From NCBI GenBank assembly GCA_963748095.1, contig CAVVIO010000029.1:55267-119266 (forward strand): a stretch of 64,000 nucleotides of DNA. Reading direction: 5' to 3'. Shown here in pieces: positions 46,216 to 55,632 of the stretch. This DNA is from CAVVIO01 sp963748095. Its GTDB lineage: Bacteria > Bacteroidota > Bacteroidia > Bacteroidales > UBA10428. The translations under genes and the position numbers were made by a program. Under the pieces are notes generated by a model, which saw only the letters and a program-made list of their open reading frames with translations, searched no databases and was not told where the DNA came from. Positions within the stretch are counted from its first letter, which is position 1; the number at the start of each line of letters is the position of its first letter.

Positions 46216-46473
46216 ATGCACATGAAGAAAAATGATTTGAATCCTTCATTACAAAAGATCAACTATTACCTGATAATTGCAGGTGTATGTATCATTGTCA
46301 TGGGATTCCTGGTAATGGCAACCGGATTTCCTTTAAAAGAACCGCATGAAAATTCCGCCTTCTCATTTACTAAGATAACTCTCGCTCCTGTTTTAATTTT
46401 ACTTGGGTATATTGTGATCATGATCTCCATATTCTATAAAAAACCAGCAGAACGTGAAAATATCCGGAACTAA
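46216..46473 (+). CDS. DUF3098 membrane protein
   Basis: An approximately 85-residue protein with two transmembrane helices (YYLIIAGVCIIVMGFLVMA and ITLAPVLILLGYIVIMISIF) separated by a loop containing FSFTKITLAP, the DUF3098 pattern found in Bacteroidetes. The frame opens at a TTG (46201), but ATGs at 46216 and 46222 are more likely starts. Its 3' end overlaps the sigma-factor gene by 20 bases. DUF3098 genes normally sit near ftsX and uppP; here the partner is different. Function unknown. Confidence 0.75.
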   Translation: MHMKKNDLNPSLQKINYYLIIAGVCIIVMGFLVMATGFPLKEPHENSAFSFTKITLAPVLILLGYIVIMISIFYKKPAERENIRN

Positions 46474-47053
46474 TTACAAGGAACTGCCGGATGAATTGTT
46501 GATGCAGTATATCTGTAATGCTGACACATTCGCCTTTAACGAATTGTACAACCGTTATAAGGACAGGTTGTTGTATTATTTTTTCCGGATGCTGGGAAAT
46601 GAGAAAGAAAAAGCACAGGATTTTTTGCAGGATATCTTTTATAAAATTGTGGAGAAACCCGAAATGTTCGATCCGAAAAGGAAGTTCTCCACATGGCTGT
46701 TCAGTATTGCCTACAATATGTGTAAAAATGAGTACAGGAGAATGAAAGTCAGGGAAATAATGGTAACCTGCAATAACAATGACATTTATCCGGAACAGGA
46801 TACGGACAAATCGGATAAAAAAGAAATAATCGACCTTATATTTAAGGAATTGGAAAAACTGGAAGAATGGCATAAAACTGCTTTCTTGCTGCGTTACCGC
46901 GAAGGATTTTGCCTGGAAGAGATCAGCCAGGTGCTGGACCTTCCGGTAGGGACCATTAAATCGCGATTGCACTATGCCCGCAAAAAAATACTTGAAAAAG
47001 TAAATCAGGAGATTGTTTATGAATTTAATGACAGGAATGATGAAAAAGATTAA
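46454..47053 (+). CDS. ECF-type RNA polymerase sigma factor
   Basis: A 199-residue sigma-70-family factor starting at GTG 46454. Region 2 (about residues 20-95) contains FNELYNRYKDRLLYYFFRML and DFLQDIFYKIVEKP; region 4 (about 130-185) has LLRYREGFCLEEISQVLDLP followed by VGTIKSRLHYARKKI, the sigma4 helix-turn-helix. It directs an unknown extracytoplasmic regulon. It overlaps DUF3098 by 20 bases, and its end overlaps the start of a frameshifted anti-sigma candidate. Confidence 0.92.
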   Translation: MKISGTNYKELPDELLMQYICNADTFAFNELYNRYKDRLLYYFFRMLGNEKEKAQDFLQDIFYKIVEKPEMFDPKRKFSTWLFSIAYNMCKNEYRRMKVREIMVTCNNNDIYPEQDTDKSDKKEIIDLIFKELEKLEEWHKTAFLLRYREGFCLEEISQVLDLPVGTIKSRLHYARKKILEKVNQEIVYEFNDRNDEKD

Positions 47054-47464
47054 TCTAAAATACTTCATTTAAAGAAAGTCCCGGAAAATAGGTTTAAAAA
47101 ATTTACTCCGGATATATTCGACAAAGATGAAAATTACCTGCGATCGTTACTGCAATCCGATAGCAAGGAGCTTCATGCAGAACCTGCAATCAGGGAAAGA
47201 CTGGAATATTCTTTACAGCTTAAATCACAAAATAACGCTTTGCGTAAGAATTCATTCCTGGACATGATCTCATCCTTTTTTACGTTGCAGAACCTGGGAT
47301 TAAAGGCCGGAATGATTACGGCATTGTTTGTGATGACATTCTGGTTTAACCGTTTACCCGAACAACCGCTTTCCCTGGATAAGGGAATACATTTCCTGGC
47401 TGACTCTTCGTATTGTGATACGGTTCCGGATATACTGCCCGGTCATGTAAACAAGTCTAATTAG
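47037..47464 (+). pseudogene. Putative anti-sigma factor, frameshifted near 47,068
   Basis: Starting at ATG 47037 the frame reads MMKKINLKYFI and then stops. Adding one T to the TTT run at 47068-47070 would continue it as LKKVPENRFKKFTPDIF and on to the stop at 47464, giving about 142 residues with one transmembrane helix (GLKAGMITALFVMTFWFN) after a soluble 75-residue N-terminal part. The layout, overlap with the sigma-factor stop, and helix position match membrane anti-sigma factors. The break at a homopolymer suggests a sequencing error rather than decay. Confidence 0.6.
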
Positions 47465-47707
47465 CGATTAACCATCTTTCTTAAGTACCCAAAATCTGAT
47501 AATCTGAAGTAAACAGGCTACGCCTGTTTTGATAGGTTCGGCTTGAACCTTGGCTGAATGCTGGGGATGCTATGTTGAACCAGCCTAATGCAGGCAGGCG
47601 GAGTGAAATATTTCTTTGACCGAAATTTTTCTACCTTATTAGAGATCTTTCGCTACGCTCAGGATACAAACCCAGGAATTTTACCGGCATCTGATTGGAA
47701 ATCTTCT
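47465..47707. repeat. Intergenic stretch with short hairpins
   Basis: A 243-base gap with two small inverted repeats, AACAGGC-TAC-GCCTGTT (about 47,511-47,528) and GGTTC-GGCTT-GAACC (about 47,535-47,549). They may be remnants of a miniature repeat. No gene or tRNA fold is present, and the second hairpin lacks the conserved bases of a tRNA arm. Confidence 0.35.
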
Positions 47708-50700
47708 TTAAAACAAACTACTAAACTTATCCGAATAAAACTGCAGTCTGCCGGCAATTTCTTCAGCTATCTCCGGTCTGTTATTTTGTTGTGCAATTTT
47801 GTACAGTTCATTTAAAACTGAATACTGATAACCAATCTCGTTCCTTTGTTGTCTGTTTTGACTGGCATTCAGTGATCCGTAAAAGTCCAGGTATTCCATA
47901 ACTGTCTGAGCATAATCCTTCAGCAATTCATCTCCTTTATTTACGGCGCCAGCCTGAAAATAATCATTCACCATGAAGGCTGTAAATAAGTCATACGAAA
48001 CAGTTTCCGGCGGAGTAAGTTCCCTGCATCTATCCAGCAATTCCATGGCTTTCTGTTTATTTCCCTGTTCGACAAATTCACCGGCCAGTTTTTCGAAAGT
48101 GCTCCGTAACCGGATAACCGAAAGTTGTCTTACAATCGTCCAGTCGCAATATACATTTCGATCAGAAATATTTCCCCATGTGAAGGTTTTCATCAATTGG
48201 CTATATTCTTCTTCCGGATCGTAAAATTCATCAGGACCGGCATTACCGGGCTTAAAGGGTACCAGCCTGTAAAGCAACCCTTCTTTTCTCACATATTTGT
48301 CAAGTCCCAGTTTTTTGAGTTCTTCCGTATTTGTGAAATATACTGGCCGTTCCCAATTGTTTTGTGCCAGTACGTCCAGTAAAATTAACTGTGAACGGTA
48401 AATATAATTCTCACTAATTGTAACATGAACAGATTGTGCCAGTTGTGCCGTGTCTTTCTTTCTTACAATATTATGTTGAATCAAATATTCCCTGTCAACC
48501 GGTATAACCAGTTTCCGGGCCGGACAATAGTCGTATTTGTCAGAATCATTGTTGACAACTTTAGTAGCAGAATTATCGGATTCAATGAATTCCATACCTT
48601 TATTTAAAGGAGTATCCGCTTTTATTTTTTTCATAACCGGAATATAACTCCTGGCTCCATTCAAAAATTTTTCGGGAGGAATGGAAACAGGTAAAGGTTT
48701 AGCCCGACTGTTTTCCGAACGCATCTGGTCAATATACCATTCAGCTCCAAGATAAGGTAGTAGTACAAGTTTAATATCCGGACGTACATTTTCCACTTCC
48801 TGGGTATACCATAACGGATATGTATCGTTGTCAGCCGAAGAAAATAATATGGCATTTTTTGAACAGGATTCAAGATAATTTTTTGCAATATCTCTTGCCA
48901 CGGTTCGGTTCGAACGGTTATGGTCGTTGTAATTTTGTGAAATTAAGATAACAGGAGTTAGTAATCCTGCTATTATTGCCGGAATTGCCACATAGTTGTT
49001 TTTTATCCACTTGTTCAGTATCATATAAAGGGAAGAAACACCCAGTCCTATCCAGATGCCGAACACGTAAAAAGAACCAACATATACATAATCCCTTTCA
49101 CGCGGAGTAACCGGAACTTCATTCAGGTAAAGCACAATGGCTATTCCCGTGAAAAAAAACAACAGTAACAGGGCATACCAGTCACTTCGGTTTGTACCGG
49201 TAGTGATAGAAGAATCCTAATAGATCCCAGTAAAAGCGGGATCAGATAATAGCAGTTATGTGCTTTGTTGTTTTTCAATTCGCCAGGTAGCTTTTCCTGG
49301 GGATCCCAGCCGAAAATCATCCAGAAAATTTATACCTGTTATCCAGTTTCCGTGCAGCAGACTTCCGAAACCCTGGATATCGTTTTGCCTTTCGGAAAAA
49401 TTCCACATGAAATAGCGGAAATACATGTGTCCAAGCTGGTAATGTAAAAGAAAGCGGAGATTTTCAGAAAATGATGGTTTGTACAATGTGTTTTCCTTTC
49501 CATGCCTGGTGATTTCAATGGGAGTTCCCTTCACTTTTCCCCAGTTTCCTGTATGCATCCTCATACTGACCGGAATTATCAGTCATGCGGGGGAAAACGG
49601 TCATGAACCGTTTGTCGTAATTATATTCCGGATTAAGTGGTGTTTTGATGTAACGTTTTCCGAAGGGAATATAAGTGTACCTGTCCTTCACACTTACAAC
49701 AGGTGCATTATAGTAATTTCCGTAGAAAAGCGGATGCTTCACATACTGTTCCCGGTTGAGATAATTACCAGGCTAAACGAATTATCAGGATTATTCATGT
49801 CAATTGGGGGATTATCGACCGATCGGATGATGACCAGAGCATATGAAGAATAACCAATCAGTAAGTAAGCAAGACCAAGTAATAAAGTATGCGTGTTTAT
49901 GAGTTTTTTTTTTCGGGTATACCAAAGGCCAAAAGTAATTCCAACTGACAGCAGAATAATATAGATCACTGTTCCGGAGTGAAAAGGGAAATGCAGATTA
50001 TTAACGCTGATCCGGTCAAAAAACGCAGCAAGTTGTACAACTCCCGGAATAAAAATATTCAGTAAAAATACGAGGATGATTAGTGATATCAATAGAGACA
50101 ACAATACATACTTCAGGTTAAAAGGCCTATAATGCCGGAAATAAATAAAGATAATCGCCGGAATTGCCAGCAAATTCAACAGATGAACTCCAATTGACAA
50201 TCCGATGAGAAAAGCAATAAAAAATAGCCAGCGCGTAGCATACTTCCTTGCCAGGCCTTCCCACCTGAGAATCGCCCAGAAAGTAACAGCCGTAAGTAAT
50301 GAAGATAAAGCATAAACCTCCCCCTCTACTGCCGAGAACCAAAAGCTGTCGGTAAAAGCAAAAGCCAGAGCGCCGATGAATCCGCTTGCCAGAATAACTA
50401 TTTTATGAATTGTCGTGAAATCAGAACCGTATCCCGTCATTGAAAAGGCAAAGCGGGTGATGGTCCAAAAAAGAAATAATATTGTAAATGCACTGGCCAG
50501 AGCAGAAAGCGAATTTACCATCAGTGCGACATGTCCGGATTACTTCCTGCAAACATGAAAAAATTTTACCAATCAATAAAAATAATGGAGCCCCCGGAGG
50601 GTGGCATACCTCCAGCTTATAAGCGCTGGCAATAAATTCTCCACAATCCCAGAAACTTGCCAAGGAGCTATGGTGGTGAAATATACAATGAAAGAAATCA

Positions 50701-50746
50701 GAAAGGCTGTCCAGCCGGTGATAAGGTTCCATGTTTTGAATTTCAT
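47708..50746 (-). pseudogene. DUF2723 membrane glycosyltransferase-like protein, broken by multiple frameshifts
   Basis: Pieces in different frames together spell one DUF2723 protein of about 1,010 residues, an O-mannosyltransferase-like enzyme with N-terminal membrane helices and a C-terminal soluble part. From the start ATG 50746: KFKTWNLITGWTAFLISFIV, then in a new frame SFWDCGEFIASAYKLEVCHP, then MVNSLSALASAFTILF, then PLFYGNYYNAPVVSV, then KVKGTPIEI and PGKATWRIEKQQS, and finally FFFTGIAIVLYLNEVPVT to the stop at 47708. Breaks fall near 50,662, 50,555, 50,530, 49,760, 49,540, 49,215 and 49,195. The conserved protein sense argues these are consensus errors, not natural decay. Confidence 0.8.
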
Positions 50747-50837
50747 GCTTTTTTAAACTACAGTAACACGTACGGATAATGGGTTCATTTTCCAAAAGAG
50801 GGATTTTTAAAAGTTAAATATTAATAAAAATTTAAAT

Positions 50838-50906
<69 letters not shown>

Positions 50907-50973
50907 CTTTTTGTGACAAGGTCTTTTTCTTCAAAGAATTCTTTTAATTATATTCGCAAAACTGATATTTCCT

Positions 50974-50981
50974 TATTTTTG
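50974..50981 (+). promoter_or_regulatory. Candidate -7 element upstream of the EamA transporter gene
   Basis: TATTTTTG fits TAnnTTTG and lies 25 bases before the TTG start at 51007. No clear -33 box is present. Confidence 0.4.
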
Positions 50982-51006
50982 ACATTTCATTTAAAAACTA
51001 TTTCAT

Positions 51007-51900
51007 TTGAATGCATATACCGGAGAGATTGCAGCGTTGCTGGTAGCCATATTCTGGACCATTACCGCGTTAGCCTTTGAATACGCCAGTGTGCGTGTAG
51101 GATCGCTGGCAGTAAATATGATCCGGCTATTGTATGCCATTGTATTCCTTACAATCTTTACTTCCTTACAACGGGGAATGCCCTTGCCGCTTGATGCCGG
51201 GCCTCATGCCTGGTTCTGGTTATCGTTGTCAGGATTTGTAGGCTTTGTTCTGGGAGATCTGTTCCTTTTTAAATCCTACACCATTGTCGGTTCACGCATT
51301 TCCATGCTGGTGATGACACTTGTGCCCCCTATTACTGCATTGTGCAGCTGGATTGTACTTGGAGAAGGGCTCACCACACTTAATTTTATCGGCATGATCC
51401 TTACTTTTTCAGGAATAGTGTTAGCTGTGGCTGCAAGAAACCGGGGAAAAGACAAATCGATGAAAAAATTACCGCTGCGGGGATTGCTGTTTGCTTTCGG
51501 AGGAGCGGTTGGTCAGGCTGTGGGTCTGGTACTCAGTAAACTGGGTATGGGGTCTTACAATGCTTTTTCAGCTACCGAAATTCGGATATTCACGGGTATA
51601 ATCGGTTTTGGTATTATTATTCTGGTTTTTGGAAAATTGAATAATATAAAACTGGCTTTTCGTGATAAAAAAGGGACTATAGGTATTTTTATCGGTTCCT
51701 TTTTCGGTCCGTTTCTGGGAGTTTCCTTATCGTTGTATGCCGTTCAACATGCCAATACAGGTGTGGCAGCTACCATTATGGCAATGGTTCCCATTTTTAT
51801 AATTCTACCCTCGGTACTGGTATTTAAACAAAAAATTACACTTTCCGAGATTTTGGGAGCGGTTATCAGTGTGGGAGGGGTAGCATTGTTTTTTATCTGA
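51007..51900 (+). CDS. EamA/DMT-family transporter
   Basis: A 297-residue membrane protein with ten predicted helices in two EamA repeats (about 1-140 and 155-297), for example ALLVAIFWTITALAFEYASV and PLRGLLFAFGGAVGQAVGL. It belongs to the drug/metabolite transporter superfamily; the cargo is unknown. The start is TTG at 51007: a stop lies 15 bases upstream in frame and no ATG occurs until well inside the first helix. It converges with the Ldh-family gene, stops 4 bases apart. Confidence 0.85.
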   Translation: MNAYTGEIAALLVAIFWTITALAFEYASVRVGSLAVNMIRLLYAIVFLTIFTSLQRGMPLPLDAGPHAWFWLSLSGFVGFVLGDLFLFKSYTIVGSRISMLVMTLVPPITALCSWIVLGEGLTTLNFIGMILTFSGIVLAVAARNRGKDKSMKKLPLRGLLFAFGGAVGQAVGLVLSKLGMGSYNAFSATEIRIFTGIIGFGIIILVFGKLNNIKLAFRDKKGTIGIFIGSFFGPFLGVSLSLYAVQHANTGVAATIMAMVPIFIILPSVLVFKQKITLSEILGAVISVGGVALFFI

Positions 51901-51904
51901 AATC

Positions 51905-52897
51905 TTATAAATCCAGGATTTTCTGCCATAGCTTTTCCGGAACAGGGATGCCCAGTTCCATGTTTTCACGACGGGTTTGAAGTGTTCTTTCCCCGGGATA
52001 AAATATCTTTTTATTATCTGTAGAAGCTCTGTGAACCGCATCGATCAGTTCATTTGAGATATGTTTTATGTACATACTGTTCGAAAGCTTCCCGGCATTA
52101 AAAACTATAAAAACCTGGGAGACACCATACTCATCTTCTTTTTCTCCAATGTCATTTGTGGTTGCTCCCTCTGAGAGTCCGGCAGCCAGTAAATCGAGCA
52201 TCATGGATAATCCCGAACCTTTCCAGTAACCCATTGGCAACACTCTTTCCGAATCCATAATCTTTCCGGGATCATCTGTTAACATACCTTTTTTATCATA
52301 CCCGCCCGGAAAAGGCAATTGTGACTTTTCAGCTGCAGTTACTTCCAGTTTCCCGTATGAAAACTGTGACATGGCCATATCAAGAACAAGGTGTCCCTCC
52401 TTACGGGGAACAGCAACGATAAACGGATTATTTCCAAGTACCGGAAGATTTCCACCCCAGGGTGGCATATTCGGCTTGGTATTGGTAAAACATACTGCCA
52501 TGCAATCGGCCCCGGCAGCCTGCCAGCCGTAAGTGCCCCCGCGCATCCAATGATTGGTATTACGTAAAGCTAAAATCCCTATTCCTTTTGATTTTGCCAG
52601 TTCAATCGCCCTGTTCATGGCAAACCAGGCATTCAGGTTCCCGGGTCCCAGCCGGCCATCCCATCTCTCGAAAGAACCCTGACTGGAAATCTTTTCAGGT
52701 TTGGCGCCAGTAACAATATATTTTTTCTGAATGTGCCCGATATAAACCGGGAAGCGGTTGAGACCGTGTGAATACACACCATCGAGGGAAGTCTCTGTAA
52801 AAAGTTTTGCGCTTAGAGCAGCATCGGGCAAATTAAATCCATAGTTTACCAGTTTTTGTTTCAGTATCTCCTGAACTTCATTAAATGGAATGCGCAT
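51905..52897 (-). CDS. Malate/L-lactate dehydrogenase (Ldh) family oxidoreductase, YiaK-like
   Basis: A roughly 330-residue NAD(P)H-dependent oxidoreductase of the YlbC/YiaK/MDH2 family. Landmarks are the catalytic histidine region DGVYSHGLNRFPVYIGHI, NTNHWMRGGTYGWQAA, and the C-terminal WKGSGLSMMLDLLAAGLSEG. The segment ALRNTNHWMRGG is characteristic of 2,3-diketo-L-gulonate reductase, suggesting a sugar-acid substrate. I start at ATG 52897 (MRIPFNEV); an ATG at 52909 adds four residues. Confidence 0.88.
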   Translation of the reverse strand: MRIPFNEVQEILKQKLVNYGFNLPDAALSAKLFTETSLDGVYSHGLNRFPVYIGHIQKKYIVTGAKPEKISSQGSFERWDGRLGPGNLNAWFAMNRAIELAKSKGIGILALRNTNHWMRGGTYGWQAAGADCMAVCFTNTKPNMPPWGGNLPVLGNNPFIVAVPRKEGHLVLDMAMSQFSYGKLEVTAAEKSQLPFPGGYDKKGMLTDDPGKIMDSERVLPMGYWKGSGLSMMLDLLAAGLSEGATTNDIGEKEDEYGVSQVFIVFNAGKLSNSMYIKHISNELIDAVHRASTDNKKIFYPGERTLQTRRENMELGIPVPEKLWQKILDL

Positions 52898-52966
52898 GTA
52901 TAAGTACATAATAACATTACAGTCACAAATTTACCAAAATTATCAAACTGGTTCTGTAATTGTTAA

Positions 52967-53566
52967 CTACATCATCCCGATCAGCAACTGTTTTAGTTCA
53001 TCGAATTCATGAGCTACCGGGAATTGGGGAAATTCATCTGTAACATTTTGCGGTGGTTTAAACAGTAAGGCTTTATTTGCTTCTTTCAGCATGGAAATAT
53101 CATTGTATGAATCGCCAAAAGCAATCACTTCAAAATTGAGGCTTTGCAATGCCTGTACTACCTTTTTCTTCGGATCTTTCTGGCGAAGCCGGTAACCTGT
53201 GATATTACCTTCATTATCTGTTTCCAAAGAATGACAAAACAATGTCGGGCGTTCCAGCTGACGCATCAGGGGATCCGCAAACTCCACAAATGTATCGGAA
53301 ACAACCACCAGCCGGGATACTTCCCTGATCCATTTAATGATTTCCAGCGCACCATCAAGAGGTTTTATGGTAGCAATCACATCCTGAATATCCTGCAGTT
53401 TCAAACCATGTTCTTTGAGGACTTTCAGCCGGTGTTGCATTAATTCGTCATAATCTTTTATATCCCTGGTGGTAAAGCGAAGTTCTTCTATGCCCGTTTT
53501 TTTGGCTACATTGATCCACACTTCAGGAACCCACACCCCCTCCAGATCGGAACAGATAACATGCAT
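52967..53566 (-). CDS. thrH: ThrH-type phosphoserine phosphatase / homoserine phosphotransferase
   Basis: A 199-residue HAD-superfamily enzyme. Motif I is CSDLEGVWVPEVW, motif II VVSDTF (about residue 92-97), motif III lysine in KDPKKKVVQA, motif IV FGDSYNDISML. This matches ThrH, which transfers phosphate from phosphoserine to homoserine and can replace the ThrB kinase. It is 72 bases downstream of thrC on the same strand, supporting a threonine biosynthesis role. Confidence 0.9.
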   Translation of the reverse strand: MHVICSDLEGVWVPEVWINVAKKTGIEELRFTTRDIKDYDELMQHRLKVLKEHGLKLQDIQDVIATIKPLDGALEIIKWIREVSRLVVVSDTFVEFADPLMRQLERPTLFCHSLETDNEGNITGYRLRQKDPKKKVVQALQSLNFEVIAFGDSYNDISMLKEANKALLFKPPQNVTDEFPQFPVAHEFDELKQLLIGMM

Positions 53567-53638
53567 GGTTTAAATTTTTTTGCAATATAATAATATTCTT
53601 GTTTGGAATAATTATAGATAGAATGAACCGTGTACGGG

Positions 53639-54169
53639 TCAATAATTATTTCTTAAATAATCTTTAAAGCTGTTATAATCATTTTCAATATATTCAAACT
53701 TTTCTTCCAGACTTTCCAGACCTTCCAGACTGCGGGGTAAGTCAGGTTCCACACCGAGAATCTCTTTCACTTCTGCCGGAAACTTTGCCGGATGTGCCGT
53801 TTCGAGACTAACACTAACCTGATCCTTTGCCGCATCTTCCGGTGTGTCTTCAAAATACTTCATTAACCCCGACCAGCCTACCGAGCCATGGGGTTCAAGT
53901 AAAAGATGGTATTTTTCCCATGCTGTTTTGATCATGGACTTGGTTTCTTCATCCGTAACCGCTACCGCAAACATATCTTCACGCATCTTAGCCAGATCGG
54001 GTTCCCGGATTATTTTTCCGGTTTCATCCATCACACCTCCGTACAGCGAAATGATACGGGCTATATTACTTGGATGACCTACATTCATAGCACTTGAAAT
54101 ACAATTGATGGACGGCACGATGGTTTTGTACATACCACTTGCCCAGTATACCGGAACCTCATCATTTTC
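53639..54169 (-). CDS. thrC: Threonine synthase, C-terminal fragment truncated at the contig junction
   Basis: Only the last 177 or so residues of an expected 430-450 are present. Reading from the join: ENDEVPVYWASGMYKTIVPS, then CISSAMNVGHPSNIARIISL, and ending DYNSFKDYLRNNY. These are family-typical segments of the ThrC PLP domain C-terminus. The start ATG at 54133 sometimes assigned is internal; coding continues to about 54,169 and then turns abruptly into GC-rich foreign sequence. The N-terminal two thirds, including the PLP lysine, are missing. Placed next to thrH, it would convert O-phosphohomoserine to threonine. Confidence 0.9.
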   Translation of the reverse strand, partial: ENDEVPVYWASGMYKTIVPSINCISSAMNVGHPSNIARIISLYGGVMDETGKIIREPDLAKMREDMFAVAVTDEETKSMIKTAWEKYHLLLEPHGSVGWSGLMKYFEDTPEDAAKDQVSVSLETAHPAKFPAEVKEILGVEPDLPRSLEGLESLEEKFEYIENDYNSFKDYLRNNY

Positions 54170-54176
54170 CGCTCGT
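54160..54176. other. Chimeric junction between Bacteroidetes and GC-rich sequence
   Basis: Left of about 54,168 the minus strand still encodes threonine synthase; from 54,169 the plus strand encodes an ABC permease in continuous frame, with a sharp rise in GC content. The join lies within TTTTCCGC, leaving only a few bases of shared sequence. There is no insertion-sequence end, tRNA, attachment site or duplication at the join. Confidence 0.9.
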
Positions 54177-55500
54177 CTTCGCGGCGGTCAGCACGATCGT
54201 CTTCGGGCTGTGGCCCGCCCTGCGCCTGGCGCGCACCGACGTGGTGCCCGAGCTGAAGGAGCAGACGGGCGACCACTCCGAGGGCAGGCGGCGCTGGTTC
54301 ACGCTGCGCCACGCGCTGGTCGTCGCGCAGATGGCGCTGTCGCTGGGCCTGCTCACCGCCGGCGGCCTGTTCGTGAAGGGCGCGATCGGGGCGGCGAACG
54401 CCGACCCCGGCTTCCCGTTCCATGACGGGATCGTCGCGAGCGTGGACCCGGGCCTGGCCGGGTACGACGAGGCGCGCGGCCGCGAGATCTACCGCGAGAT
54501 CCTCGAGCGCGTGCGCGCGCTGCCCGGCGTGCGCGCCGCGAGCGTCGCGTCGCTCATCTCCTACGGCGAGGTGACCGAGGGCGACACCGTGCGGCGCCCG
54601 GGCACGAAGGGCGACGAGGGCCGGGCCTCCGCCATCTCGAACGTCGTCGGCGCCGACTACTTCGCGGCGCTCGGGCTGAAGGTGATCCGCGGCCGCGGGT
54701 TCACGCCGGCCGAGGAGCAGTCGCCCGACGGCGCCCGCGTGGTGCTCGTCGACGAGCCGCTCGCCCGGAAGCTCTTCCCGAACGAGGACCCGATCGGCCA
54801 GCAGGTCGTGTTCGTGAAGGCCGACCAGACGCCCAAGGGGCTGCCGTACCAGATCGTGGGCGTGGTGCCGGGCCTGCGCCACGACCTCTTCGACCGCGCG
54901 CCGGTCGCCCACGTCTACCGGCCGTTCGGCCAGAACTACCACTCGTGGATGAACCTGCACGTGAAGCTGTCGGGCGGCGGCCAGGCGGCGGAGGCCTCCA
55001 CGATCGCGACCCTGCGCGAGACGCTCCGCGCCGTGGACCCGCGCATGCCGGTGCTGTCGATCAAGTCGCTCGAGAACTACCGCGAGACGAACTTCTTCCT
55101 GTGGATCGCCCGGACCAGCGCGAAGTTCTTCGCCACCTTCGGCCTGCTGGCGCTCTTCCTGGCCGTCGTCGGGATCTACGGGGTGAAGGCCTACCTGGTG
55201 TCGCTGCGCACGCGCGAGATCGGCCTGCGCATGGCGCTCGGCGCCGCGCCGCGTGACGTGCTGTGGCTGGTGCTGAAGGACGGCTTCGCGCTCACGGTGA
55301 CCGGCGTCGTCCTCGGCCTGGGCCTGTCGGCGCTCATCGCGACGGCCGTGTCGGGCATGGTCTACCAGTCGCGCACGTTCGACCCGCTCGTCTACTCCGC
55401 CGCCGTCGCCGTCCTCGTCGGCGCCTCCATGGCGGCCACCTACGTCCCCGCGCGGCGGGCGATGAAGGTGGAGCCGACGCGGGCGCTCAGGACGGAGTGA
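54169..55500 (+). CDS. ABC transporter permease, ADOP/MacB-FtsX type, 5' truncated at the junction
   Basis: The preserved 443 residues are the C-terminal half of a duplicated permease of the ADOP (Acidobacterial duplicated orphan permease) family. Visible are FGLWPALRLARTDVVPELK after a helix, a periplasmic MacB_PCD domain (about 65-290, with NVVGADYFAALGLKVIRGR and NEDPIGQQVVF), and the FtsX domain with LLALFLAVVGIYGVKAYLVS, EIGLRMALGAAPRDV and the last helix, ending KVEPTRALRTE. Such proteins are very frequent in Acidobacteriota. The first half lies beyond the junction. The transported compound is unknown. Confidence 0.9.
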   Translation, partial: PLVFAAVSTIVFGLWPALRLARTDVVPELKEQTGDHSEGRRRWFTLRHALVVAQMALSLGLLTAGGLFVKGAIGAANADPGFPFHDGIVASVDPGLAGYDEARGREIYREILERVRALPGVRAASVASLISYGEVTEGDTVRRPGTKGDEGRASAISNVVGADYFAALGLKVIRGRGFTPAEEQSPDGARVVLVDEPLARKLFPNEDPIGQQVVFVKADQTPKGLPYQIVGVVPGLRHDLFDRAPVAHVYRPFGQNYHSWMNLHVKLSGGGQAAEASTIATLRETLRAVDPRMPVLSIKSLENYRETNFFLWIARTSAKFFATFGLLALFLAVVGIYGVKAYLVSLRTREIGLRMALGAAPRDVLWLVLKDGFALTVTGVVLGLGLSALIATAVSGMVYQSRTFDPLVYSAAVAVLVGASMAATYVPARRAMKVEPTRALRTE

Positions 55501-55506
55501 CGAACA

Positions 55507-55632
55507 TGCCGAATGCCGATTGCCGATTGCCGATTGAAGAGCCCTGGATCACGCCGGCTGCGCCGAAGACGACGGCCGGCGTAGCGCGATCTGGTGCTAT
55601 TCAATCGGCAACCGGCGATCATCAATCGGCAA
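55507..55632. repeat. GCCGATT direct and inverted repeats between genes
   Basis: GCCGATTGCCGATTGCCGATT occurs at about 55,514-55,536 as near-tandem GCCGATT units, and complementary TCAATCGGCAA copies occur at about 55,598 and 55,622, overlapping the end of the thioredoxin gene. They could fold into a long hairpin acting as a bidirectional terminator. Similar short repeats are common in GC-rich Acidobacteriota intergenic DNA. Confidence 0.6.

Noticed and set aside
47530..47555. GGTTCGGCTTGAACC hairpin resembling a tRNA T-arm
   Set aside because: It lacks the TTCRA loop bases and has no acceptor stem or anticodon arm around it. No tRNA was found anywhere in the window.
54085..54960. A 291-codon minus-strand frame running across the junction
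   Set aside because: It reads Bacteroidetes DNA in a wrong frame and GC-rich DNA antisense to the ADOP permease; an artefact of the join.
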